This document shows, piece by piece, positions 56,515 through 64,000 of a stretch of DNA of 64,000 bases; the first letter of the stretch is position 1; every line of letters starts with the position of its first letter. The stretch comes from Gottfriedia acidiceleris. Lineage in GTDB: Bacteria; Bacillota; Bacilli; Bacillales; Bacillaceae_G. Location: assembly GCF_023115465.1 (NCBI RefSeq), contig NZ_CP096034.1, positions 4,340,001-4,404,000 of the forward strand, written 5' to 3'. The notes below the pieces were generated by a model that saw only the letters and a list, made by a program, of their open reading frames with translations, was not told the origin of the DNA and did no database searches. The position numbers were made by a program, and so were the translations under genes.

Positions 56515-57558
56515 TTATTGATTGGTACTATTTTCATTTTCAGAACTACTATCTGAATTAATTGTATTAGTCGTATTAGTTGTAGGCGGTTTTTCTAAAC
56601 CTAAGTGAACTCGGAATTTGCTAGTAATTTCTCTTACACTTTCCTCTTCAGGAACATAATAGTAAATACCGTGAATCGTATCATCGTGACCTTTTAATTT
56701 TATTGTTTCTAAGTCATTTTCAGTAATATTAGGTAAATGCTTAGCAAGTGAAATACCACCGCTCATTTTCATGTTCGTACTTATATTTTTACTGAACACT
56801 TTCGCGTATTGATCCATTTTCATGATTGTTTCAGGTGATTTAATTTCATTTAAGATCGCTTTAATTACTTGTTGTTGTCTTTCTTCACGTCCAAAATCAC
56901 CACGAGGATCACGTTTGCGCATACGAGAATATGCTAACGCCTGTTGTCCATTTAAATGCATCATACCTTTGGTAAAGTAAACCTTTTTCCTTGGTGTAGT
57001 ATCTGTATTTTCCCAGAAATCAAATGGTACATCAACATCTATTCCACCAACTGCATCAACTATGTTTTTAAAGCCATTAAAGTCCACTGTAACGTAATAA
57101 TCAATTGGTACATTTAAGAATTGCTCAACTGTATCAACTGTTAATTGTAATCCACCATATGAATATGCATGGTTTATTTTAGTTTTTTCTGCATGTCCTG
57201 GAATACTTACATATGTATCACGAGGAATACTCATTGTTTTAATTGTCTCCTCTTTTGGATTAAAGGTAGCAAGGATCATCGAATCAGTTCGTCCACCCTT
57301 TCCACCAGTTGAATAGTTCTCAATTCCTAAGAAGAGAATCGATATTGGATCTTTCGAAATTGCAACTTTTTCATTTCTTAAGTTTGAAGAAATATCTTCT
57401 CCTTTTGTTGCTTTATTTAATTCAAGATATGTTCTAACACCTTTATATCCTACAAACACTAATGCTACTATAATGATAAGTAATAATACCCTAGCAATTA
57501 AGCCTCTCTTTTTCTTTCTTCTTTTCTTGGCCATTTTTCGAGAATGATTCTGATTCAT
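56515..57558 (-). CDS. LytR-CpsA-Psr (LCP) cell wall ligase, TagU/TagV type
   Basis: 347 aa. Very basic N-terminus (KKRRKKKRG), one transmembrane helix, then the LCP catalytic domain (about 70-240) with GGRTDSMILATFNP, IPRDTYVSIPG, GGLQLTVDTVEQFL and YSRMRKRDPRGDFGREERQQQ, whose arginines and aspartates bind the polyprenyl pyrophosphate. The tail is Thr/Asn/Ser-rich. LCP enzymes attach teichoic acid-type polymers to peptidoglycan. The location next to yvyE corresponds to yvhJ (tagV) in B. subtilis, but the two genes are in the opposite relative order. Confidence 0.92.
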   Translation of the reverse strand: MNQNHSRKMAKKRRKKKRGLIARVLLLIIIVALVFVGYKGVRTYLELNKATKGEDISSNLRNEKVAISKDPISILFLGIENYSTGGKGGRTDSMILATFNPKEETIKTMSIPRDTYVSIPGHAEKTKINHAYSYGGLQLTVDTVEQFLNVPIDYYVTVDFNGFKNIVDAVGGIDVDVPFDFWENTDTTPRKKVYFTKGMMHLNGQQALAYSRMRKRDPRGDFGREERQQQVIKAILNEIKSPETIMKMDQYAKVFSKNISTNMKMSGGISLAKHLPNITENDLETIKLKGHDDTIHGIYYYVPEEESVREITSKFRVHLGLEKPPTTNTTNTINSDSSSENENSTNQ

Positions 57559-57642
57559 ATGTTCGAATAGACCTCCTTTAAAGTTAGTATGATTGTTCTA
57601 TTTAAAATTAGTCATAAATTCACTATTTATAAAGCTAGATTA

Positions 57643-58263
57643 CTACATGTATTTAACAATACTTTCATTTATATGGCAACTACCATTGGTTAACTCAATC
57701 ATCCAGTTTTTGAAGCTATCTACTTCATCAATCTTAATCCAAAGTTCAAAGCTTACTTCTTCCATGTGGTTAACATTTTCTAAATGATAATGTGAGTTCC
57801 GTAAAGCGAACTCTACTTTACCTAATAATTTATAATTAATCTTTACGTTCAATACTTTTACTAATGAACGCTCAACAATTCCAACAGCGTTTAACCCTTC
57901 ACTGACTGCCTGTCCATATGCACGAATTAATCCTCCTGCTCCAAGCTTTTTACCACCAAAATACCTTGTTACAACAACAACAGTATCTTTTAATCCTCTC
58001 TTTTTCAAAACTTCTAACATCGGAACTCCAGCCGTGCCACTCGGCTCTCCATCATCATTGGCTTTTTGAATTTCATCGTTTTCACCGATTAAATAAGCTG
58101 AGCAATTATGAGATGCATCAAAATGCTTTTTTTTAATTTCTGTAATGAATCGTTGCGCATCAACTTCAGTTTTCGCTTCATTTATGTAACAAATAAATTT
58201 TGATTTTTCAATCTCAATTTCATGACTACCAAAGCCACAAACAGTGAAATAATTCGCTAGCAT
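57643..58263 (-). CDS. yvyE: YigZ/IMPACT family protein
   Basis: 206 aa. N-terminal UPF0029/IMPACT domain (AYLIGENDEIQKANDDGEPSG, VVVTRYFGGKKLGAGGLIRAY) and C-terminal DUF1949 domain. Distant relatives modulate translation via GCN2 in eukaryotes; bacterial function is not established. AGGTG precedes the ATG. Synteny with degSU is as in B. subtilis. Confidence 0.93.
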   Translation of the reverse strand: MLANYFTVCGFGSHEIEIEKSKFICYINEAKTEVDAQRFITEIKKKHFDASHNCSAYLIGENDEIQKANDDGEPSGTAGVPMLEVLKKRGLKDTVVVVTRYFGGKKLGAGGLIRAYGQAVSEGLNAVGIVERSLVKVLNVKINYKLLGKVEFALRNSHYHLENVNHMEEVSFELWIKIDEVDSFKNWMIELTNGSCHINESIVKYM

Positions 58264-59425
58264 TTAACACCTAACCTTTCGACTAAATTAAACAATATTT
58301 CGACTCACTTCAATATATTACTACAATTTTTCATTCCATTCCTTAAAAAACACTAACATTCTTCAAAAGTAAGTATTTACTGACAAGAATTTATACAGTA
58401 ACATTAAAAATAATGCTTACTAATTTAATTTTAGACTTTAAGTAACTGCAATGATCAGTCAATATGATCCAATCATTCCATACGAAAAAAAGTTTTCATA
58501 TTCACATGAATATCAAACTGTATATCCACTATGCATAAAAAAATTTATATCAATTTCTGAATTCCACATCAAGAAATTTCTACTTAATTTAAATTAAATT
58601 TAACAATATTGAAAACTAAGTGATAAACCCATTTCATCTTTGGTCATATCCAGCCATATCCCCACAAATTTATTTGTTTTTTCATTTAAAAATTAAAGTT
58701 TACGCCTTTTTTAAGAAGAAGATTATCCTAAATGATCAAAAATATTAGAATCATATTTCTTCTGCGGTAATAAGTTTAATAATGCGGTAATTAAAAAGCT
58801 TGTAATAAGAGCATTTTAATTACAATTGTATGACTAATAACCAAACCAATACTCCACTTTGAATATTAAATATAGTCTTAATGGAACTACTTTAATTTTC
58901 AATAGCGCCCACTTAAATAAAGATTAAATATAACAGCAATGAAAAGTGCTAAAAGAGCTTTGCCATAAGTAAAAAAATCTTGAAAAGGGAGATGATTCTT
59001 GGAGATACAAAAAACAAGGATTTAAAGGAAGGATAAAAAAACTAAATTTATTCATAATAAATCATAAGGAGAATCATCAAAATATTGTTATTACATACCC
59101 AATTTCAAAACCAAGGTTATAAAAAGGGATAATCCCCCCATAAAACAAACAAATTTTAATGTTGTTAGAAGGTAGTAAGATACTCTGTTAGACCAATATC
59201 GATGGGGTTTTAATTTCTTTAAGAAAGTGCTATTTGAACACGACGTATTTTTCCACTTACTTTATGCTAAAATAATAATACTTAAAAAGTAGAACTGGAC
59301 AAAAGTCTGATTAATTACTAATTATTGTAATGCCGATTAATAAATCATTCTTGCACACACTATAAGTGTAAGGTACCCTTGTGAACTTTTTATGTGGAGT
59401 AATAAGCTTGTAACATAAAAATAAT
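58264..59425. other. Gene-poor region, over 1.1 kb
   Basis: No open frame with a ribosome binding site or recognisable homology on either strand. The longest candidate (about 47 codons from 58451, plus strand) has no ribosome binding site. A GCGGTAAT element occurs at 58764 and again 20 bases later at 58784, the second followed by TAAAAA. In B. subtilis tagO lies near here; I find no trace of it. Confidence 0.55.
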
Positions 59426-59453
59426 TTGATTTTTTTCTGCGAACATTTATAAT
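59426..59453 (+). promoter_or_regulatory. Promoter of the sugar-phosphate transferase gene
   Basis: TTGATT (59426-59431), a 16-base spacer, consensus TATAAT (59448-59453). The leader of about 85 bases contains a small TTGCAA / TTGCAA hairpin. Confidence 0.6.
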
Positions 59454-59546
59454 TGTTATGATGTTATAAAACGTAAACGTTATACATTAGGACATGTTGC
59501 AATGCACTTGCAAGGATGGGCCTAAATTATAAACTGGGGTGTTTAA

Positions 59547-60203
59547 ATGGCCTTACAGAATACTCAACAAAAGGTTGAAAGCCGCTACTCAATTCAACAA
59601 CTTGAGTCATTAAAAAAGAAAAGTATTTTTTATTCATTTATAAAAAGAACATTGGATATAGTCTTTGCGTCGCTCGCGTTTGTCATTTCTTTACCATTCG
59701 TATTGTTCTTTATTGCATTAATTAAAATTGATTCCCCTGGCCCTGCTCTTTTCATCCAAGAACGAGTTGGATTAAATGGGAAGATTTTTAATATTTACAA
59801 GTTAAGAACAATGCGTATGGATGCAGAGATAAATGGACCACAATGGGCTAGTACGGATGATCCTCGCATTACAAAACTTGGTCACTTCCTTCGAAAAACT
59901 CGTATCGATGAATTACCACAGTTCGTCAATGTCTTACGTGGAGATATGAGTCTTGTTGGTCCTAGACCAGAAAGAGCGTTTTTTTTAGTAAAATTTAATC
60001 ATGAAGTACCAGGCTTTACTAATCGCTTAACAGTCAAACCAGGGTTAACTGGTTGGGCACAAGTGAATGGCGGGTATGAATTAACACCGAAAGAGAAGTT
60101 AGTCTTAGATTTACACTATATTGAACATCGCTCAATCATGTTGGACATTCGAATTATGTTTAAAACAATTAAAGTTGTCTTGACTGGTGAAGGTGCTCGT
60201 TAA
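59547..60203 (+). CDS. Undecaprenyl-phosphate sugar phosphotransferase (TuaA-like)
   Basis: 218 aa monotopic phosphoglycosyl transferase. One N-terminal membrane helix (IVFASLAFVISLPFVLFF) is followed by the bacterial sugar transferase domain: DSPGPALFIQERVGLNGK, YKLRTMRMDAE, the Asp-Glu catalytic pair in RKTRIDELPQFVNVL, GDMSLVGPRPER and KPGLTGWAQVNG. It starts a lipid-linked glycan. Only the C-terminal catalytic half of larger WbaP-type enzymes is present, the normal size for TuaA/EpsL-type enzymes. No glycosyltransferase gene follows; a terminator closes it. Confidence 0.92.
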   Translation: MALQNTQQKVESRYSIQQLESLKKKSIFYSFIKRTLDIVFASLAFVISLPFVLFFIALIKIDSPGPALFIQERVGLNGKIFNIYKLRTMRMDAEINGPQWASTDDPRITKLGHFLRKTRIDELPQFVNVLRGDMSLVGPRPERAFFLVKFNHEVPGFTNRLTVKPGLTGWAQVNGGYELTPKEKLVLDLHYIEHRSIMLDIRIMFKTIKVVLTGEGAR

Positions 60204-60256
60204 GTAATATAAGATAAGTTCAAAATTTTCTTTATTAAAAATAAGAATAACTAAAC

Positions 60257-60297
60257 AAAAGGCTATTTCTCAATTGGGAAATGGCCTTTTGTTTTCT
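60257..60297 (+). terminator. Terminator of the sugar transferase gene
   Basis: AAAAGGCTATTTCTC / GGGAAATGGCCTTTT stem followed by GTTTTCTTT. Confidence 0.88.
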
Positions 60298-60396
60298 TTA
60301 ATAATAAATAGTATTGTTCATTTAAAATAATTTTAAAGGTAAAGAACATTTTAAATTCCAAAAATTACCCACAATTTCAGAAGTTTATTAACAATT

Positions 60397-60553
60397 TGTG
60401 GATAACATATAATACTTATCCACAAACCACTTGTTTATAAATTAAATCAAGTAGCTAAGAAATAGTAAGATACGACAAAATTCTACCAAAACCAAAATTG
60501 CTAATCTTTTCTTCCTGTCGATAAGTATTAATTTTATTCACAAGTTATCCACA
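60397..60553. promoter_or_regulatory. Cluster of four perfect DnaA boxes
   Basis: Exact TTATNCACA 9-mers: 60397-60405 (minus), 60416-60424, 60534-60542 and 60545-60553 (plus). The first pair forms an 11-pair inverted repeat TTTGTGGATAA / TTATCCACAAA; the last pair are direct neighbours two bases apart. The intergenic DNA around them is AT-rich and gene-free (60298-60627). There is no dnaA or dnaN nearby. Confidence 0.75.
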
Positions 60554-60627
60554 TATTAAAACCAAATTGCATTCATCTTAAAGATATTTAGTTAAACAAA
60601 TAAATTTACTCTTACTTGAAAAAATAA

Positions 60628-60672
60628 AAAAATACAATGCAATAAGAAAAAAGCTTATCGCATCGTATTTTA
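60628..60672 (-). terminator. Terminator of the transglycosylase-like gene
   Basis: AATACGATGCGATAAG / CTTATTGCATTGTATT stem followed by seven Ts on the minus strand. Confidence 0.9.
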
Positions 60673-60673
60673 A

Positions 60674-62320
60674 CTATTTTACAACTTTAATTGTACGAAC
60701 ACTTTTGTTTCCCGATTTATCAATTACGTAAACTTTTAAATACGTGTTTGCTTTCTGTACTTTTATTGATACAGAAAATTTACTACTGGAATTAACCGAG
60801 CTTTGACCTATTAATGTACTTCCTCGATAAATCTTCACTGAAGCATATTTCTCAGCACTACCTGTTACAGTTTTTGATTTTGAAGTAACTTTATTAACAA
60901 CTGGAAGAGCTGGTGGAGTTTTATCTAATACTTTTAAAGACTTTGTTGCACTTGCATTTCCAGCTTTATCCGTAGCATTTACACTAACTGTCGTTCCACT
61001 TTTTTGCTTTGAAATTGTAAATTTGTAGCTTTTATTTGAAGCAGCTGTTGTGCTTTTTTGAAACTTGCCATTAATAGATAGTTTAACTGTAGAACCTGCT
61101 TCTGCTGTTCCGGTAATAGTCGTTGATTGATCTGAAACTGTATTCATTGCTGGTGTTGATGGCTTTGTTTTATCGATTGTAAAGTTGATTGTCGTTGTGT
61201 TACTTTCTTCATCTTTCACAACTAAAGTGTATTTACCTGGCTTACTAACGATTTGACCATTTTTAAATCCGGTACCATTTAATAAAGCAGTGCCTTCATC
61301 AAATGTGATTTTTACGTCTTTATTATAAGAAATATTATTTTTCACCCCTGTTACGATTGGAGCTACAAAATCTTTCTTTTTGGCAATATATGCAGAAGAT
61401 ATATATCCTGATATTTTTCCATCAGTTGTTTTTACTGGGAACCATACAAAATGATTTAAGCTAGTATTTGGTTCAGTGTATTTAAACTCTCCATCAATTA
61501 CAAATACCTTATTTAAAGGTTGGGATGTATATGAAGATGAAGTATTCGGTTGAGTTCTTAGTTTTGTACCAGCTGTTGTTACCTTGACGATATCGCCTTT
61601 TTTCAATAAATACACAGACTCATGTAATCCACTTGTCATTATATAATTCAATGTATTAAATGTTATACTTTTGCTTAGATTTGGATCATAACTAAAATCA
61701 TCATAGGCAAATGGATATTGAGCAAGTTTTGTACTTCCTAATAAACTTTGTTCTTCAATGATATTAAACACTTTATCTTGGTAAGTTTCTAAATTCCTTA
61801 TGATTAAATGATCATCATTTCTTTTTAACGGACTATTTACAGGCATTGTACCGTTATACGCCATAACAGGAAAATACCAGTTTTCAATAATGTCTCTTCC
61901 AGCACCATTTATTTTGGGTAATGACGATAATCCGTACTTCTGATCTAAAATACTAACACCCGTCTCAATATTATAGACGATATCATTTTTTAATCTCTCT
62001 GGATCTACGGTAGGATCTGTCACTTGCATAATTCCTAATCCATTATCAGAAGAAATAACTGGTTGTCCCTTTTCATCAAATTGTCTCCAAGATGATTCTT
62101 TCATTGCAATGGATTTAACAACTTCAGGTGGAATATTCTTACTTAATGCTGCATTCGTTAGTAAACAATTAATTTGTTGATTAGATGGATTTACATTTTG
62201 TTTAATTTCACCCATTGGTAAACATTTCGTAGACCAATCCGTTGCTGCTGATGCTTTTCCAGCAACTAATCCAATGGAAAGCATCGTTAATAAGCCTACT
62301 TTTAACATTGTTGATTTCAA
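60674..62320 (-). CDS. Secreted lytic-transglycosylase-like protein with SH3 and Ig-like repeats
   Basis: About 548 aa. A signal peptide ends in AGKASA-A. An SLT-like domain (about 45-190) has the catalytic-type glutamate in IAMKESSWRQFD and a GLGIMQV segment. An SH3b domain (about 240-315) and three beta-sandwich Ig-like modules follow, two of them Big-type with the repeated TVTGSAE / TITGTAEAGSTVKLS motif. TTG 62320 is seven bases from GGGGAGGAG, so it is preferred over an upstream in-frame codon. Probably cuts or binds cell wall. It shares orientation with the glucosaminidase gene. Confidence 0.85.
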   Translation of the reverse strand: MKSTMLKVGLLTMLSIGLVAGKASAATDWSTKCLPMGEIKQNVNPSNQQINCLLTNAALSKNIPPEVVKSIAMKESSWRQFDEKGQPVISSDNGLGIMQVTDPTVDPERLKNDIVYNIETGVSILDQKYGLSSLPKINGAGRDIIENWYFPVMAYNGTMPVNSPLKRNDDHLIIRNLETYQDKVFNIIEEQSLLGSTKLAQYPFAYDDFSYDPNLSKSITFNTLNYIMTSGLHESVYLLKKGDIVKVTTAGTKLRTQPNTSSSYTSQPLNKVFVIDGEFKYTEPNTSLNHFVWFPVKTTDGKISGYISSAYIAKKKDFVAPIVTGVKNNISYNKDVKITFDEGTALLNGTGFKNGQIVSKPGKYTLVVKDEESNTTTINFTIDKTKPSTPAMNTVSDQSTTITGTAEAGSTVKLSINGKFQKSTTAASNKSYKFTISKQKSGTTVSVNATDKAGNASATKSLKVLDKTPPALPVVNKVTSKSKTVTGSAEKYASVKIYRGSTLIGQSSVNSSSKFSVSIKVQKANTYLKVYVIDKSGNKSVRTIKVVK

Positions 62321-62413
62321 AACTTTACTCCTCCCCAATCTACTTAATTTTCTATCTTTCATTGTATCATATAAACATATTTTTCTTTAAACTTGTTACT
62401 CAATTAAACTAGT

Positions 62414-62446
62414 AAAAAAAGTGACTCACAATGAGTCACTTTTTTT
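62414..62446 (-). terminator. Terminator of the glucosaminidase gene
   Basis: AAAGTGACTCA / TGAGTCACTTT stem followed by seven Ts on the minus strand; it touches the stop codon. Confidence 0.9.
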
Positions 62447-64000
62447 ATTTTAATTCTTGTTTAACATAACTTGATGATACCCATCCAAAGCTTCCATTCG
62501 CTAGTTGGACTTTATACCATTTTTTTGTACTATCCATTGTTAAAGTACCATCTGTATTTGTATCAATACTTACGTAATTATTAAGGTTTAACGTACCAAT
62601 CACATTGTTTTCAGCTGTAGTTGCAGCTGAGCGCACGTTTAAACCATCTGCTGTTATTCTACCTAAGTTTTTAACAGATAAAGTTTGGCTATATGCATTT
62701 AATTTAATACTGTTTGTCCAAAAAACATTCCCATCGATCGATAATTTAATCCAATAATTATTTGTTTTTTCAAGAAGAAGGAAAGTTGTACCGGCTGTAA
62801 TCGATTTCACTTTAGCCGTATCTCCCTTTGCGGTGTATAGATCAATGTTTCCTTTTGCAACCGCTTGGATATTAGCAGGGAATACATCACTACCAACAGG
62901 AGTAGATGGACTGCCCGGAATCGTAGTATTCGGTTGAGCTTTATCATAGTACGCTTTATCAAACGGTAGAATTTTTTGCATATGTTGAGCAATCAATTTA
63001 CCCCAGTTTGGGTCAGTCGCGTAATAAAAATTCATTCCTTCACTCGCTGTATCTATTCTTACATTGCTCATATCTTTTGTACTAAAACCAAGATATGCAC
63101 CTTTATATTTCCAGTTACTTGGATTTAAGTAAGTGGATTTAATTGAGCGTGCAATATACTCTACATTTTCTTGTACACTCATAAATTTGTATGATGCTAT
63201 ATATGGCGTTGCATCATAAGAACCAAAGCCAAATAAGTTATTTTTTCCTAATGAAATTTGCGAAGTACCAAATCCACTTTCATGAATGGCATGTGCTGCT
63301 AAATAAAGTGCATTTACACCATATTTATTTCCAGCATCAATAAATAATTGTCCTTGACCAGTCAGTATACTCTTAACTCCACTTTTCAAGTTATTAGCAA
63401 TATAGGTATTAATTTGCGCAGCAGTTACTGGCGAAGGTGTACGCAGATCAATAAACTGGTAGCTATCTCTTGATGTCAGTGGGTCACCAGTTTTAACTTG
63501 TTTGATATATAATCCTGATACATATCCCGTTTTCCCATTGTAACTAACCTTATACCAATTGTTAGAAGTTTTATCAGTCGCAATTAAAACCATATTTACG
63601 GGAATTACTGTAAGCAACGGTGAAGAAGCATCATACGATTGACGTAAATTTAATTCTGAAGTCGTAATATATGTCGAATCTGTAATATTCGTTATTGTCA
63701 CGACATCGCTTTTTCCAAAATCCAATGCTCTTACATATCCATTTACACCGTTATAAGACACACTATACCAATTACCAATTTTTTTGCTAATCGGGATAAC
63801 TATATCTTTTGGAATTTGAATAAGCTGCTTTGAAGCATTGCTGAACGATTGATATAAATAAGTTGTATTAAGCGCTTTATAATTTGTAGTAGTAAATGTT
63901 GTGAAGCTATTTGTAGTTACATCCTCACTCTTAACATAAAGATTTTGTCCATTGTAATTAATTCGATACCATATCTTTCCTACTAAATCTGTCGCTTTTT
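62445..64000 (-). CDS. SH3-repeat N-acetylglucosaminidase autolysin (5' part outside the window)
   Basis: At least 518 codons. The frame is open from the stop at 62445 to the right edge, so the true start is outside; the GTG at 63761 is internal. Order: at least three bacterial SH3 repeats (IWYRINYNGQNLYV, NWYSVSYNGVNGYV, NWYKVSYNGKTGYV), a GH73 glucosaminidase domain (AAHAIHESGFGTSQIS with catalytic glutamate; NNLFGFGSYD; YYATDPNWGKLI), and two more SH3 domains at the C-terminus. It cleaves the glycan backbone of peptidoglycan, as LytD/AtlE-type autolysins do. Confidence 0.92.
   Translation of the reverse strand, partial: KATDLVGKIWYRINYNGQNLYVKSEDVTTNSFTTFTTTNYKALNTTYLYQSFSNASKQLIQIPKDIVIPISKKIGNWYSVSYNGVNGYVRALDFGKSDVVTITNITDSTYITTSELNLRQSYDASSPLLTVIPVNMVLIATDKTSNNWYKVSYNGKTGYVSGLYIKQVKTGDPLTSRDSYQFIDLRTPSPVTAAQINTYIANNLKSGVKSILTGQGQLFIDAGNKYGVNALYLAAHAIHESGFGTSQISLGKNNLFGFGSYDATPYIASYKFMSVQENVEYIARSIKSTYLNPSNWKYKGAYLGFSTKDMSNVRIDTASEGMNFYYATDPNWGKLIAQHMQKILPFDKAYYDKAQPNTTIPGSPSTPVGSDVFPANIQAVAKGNIDLYTAKGDTAKVKSITAGTTFLLLEKTNNYWIKLSIDGNVFWTNSIKLNAYSQTLSVKNLGRITADGLNVRSAATTAENNVIGTLNLNNYVSIDTNTDGTLTMDSTKKWYKVQLANGSFGWVSSSYVKQELK

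Noticed and set aside
58451-58594. Possible 47-codon peptide gene on the plus strand
   Set aside because: No ribosome binding site and no recognisable composition; low-complexity AT-rich DNA easily yields such frames.
59475-59545. Cold-shock or riboswitch-like leader upstream of the sugar transferase
   Set aside because: Only a six-pair TTGCAA hairpin is present; no known RNA motif could be matched.
60397-60553. Chromosomal origin oriC
   Set aside because: No dnaA, dnaN, rpmH or parAB genes in the neighbourhood; called a DnaA-box cluster only.
63600-63761. Internal GTG at 63761 as the glucosaminidase start
   Set aside because: The frame stays open with further SH3 repeats to the window edge, so the gene begins outside.

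Overview
The window is an AT-rich stretch of Bacillaceae chromosome from an aerobic, Gram-positive Bacillus relative. The evidence is strong GGAGG-type ribosome binding sites, frequent TTG/GTG starts, T-box, TPP and purine riboswitches, perfect Fur and PerR boxes, and long synteny with the Bacillus subtilis minJ-ctpB-ftsXE-cccB-yvjA-prfB-secA-hpf ... comFC-comFA-degV-degU-degS-yvyE region. The genus cannot be fixed from sequence alone. No rRNA, tRNA, insertion sequence, prophage or CRISPR array was recognised.

Layout. 0-3.2 kb: TPP-riboswitch-controlled thiD-cytX, then a Fur-controlled iron permease with a companion lipoprotein. 3.4-5.8 kb: a Crp-family regulator between two small YdcZ-type transporters, plus a HAD nucleotidase. 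5.9-6.25 kb: noncoding DNA filled with short repeats in step with the helix. 6.4-13.5 kb: complete trpEGDCFBA operon behind two tandem tryptophan T-boxes. 13.7-21.4 kb: a decayed gerA-type germination locus, an orphan PhoU-like gene, a LysR regulator, an MBL hydrolase, an APC permease, a guanine-riboswitch purine permease and a 23S rRNA pseudouridine synthase that probably starts at AUU. 21.5-27.2 kb: a large Vpr-type subtilase with a dockerin-like tail, divergent from an HTH-TPR regulator of the peptide-sensing type. 27.3-32.5 kb: mannitol operon mtlA-mtlR-mtlF-mtlD.

32.8-58.3 kb is the conserved backbone: cell division and wall remodelling (minJ, ctpB, an M23 hydrolase, ftsX, ftsE), a PerR-controlled catalase inserted among them, cytochrome c551, prfB with its programmed frameshift, secA, long-form hpf, a cold shock gene, a KimA-type potassium importer, flgM without any other flagellar gene, comFC-comFA, degV, degU-degS, an LCP ligase and yvyE. 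58.3-64 kb is surface biology in sparse DNA: a lone sugar-phosphate transferase, a transglycosylase-like protein with Ig-like repeats, and an SH3-repeat glucosaminidase that runs off the right edge.

The most unexplained material is noncoding: two six-unit arrays with a 20-21 bp period (6.1 kb and 52.9 kb, opposite orientation), a seven-copy TGTGGA series beside the first, and a cluster of four perfect DnaA boxes at 60.4-60.55 kb. All coordinates and motif matches were read by eye; homology calls rest on recognised family motifs, not on searches.
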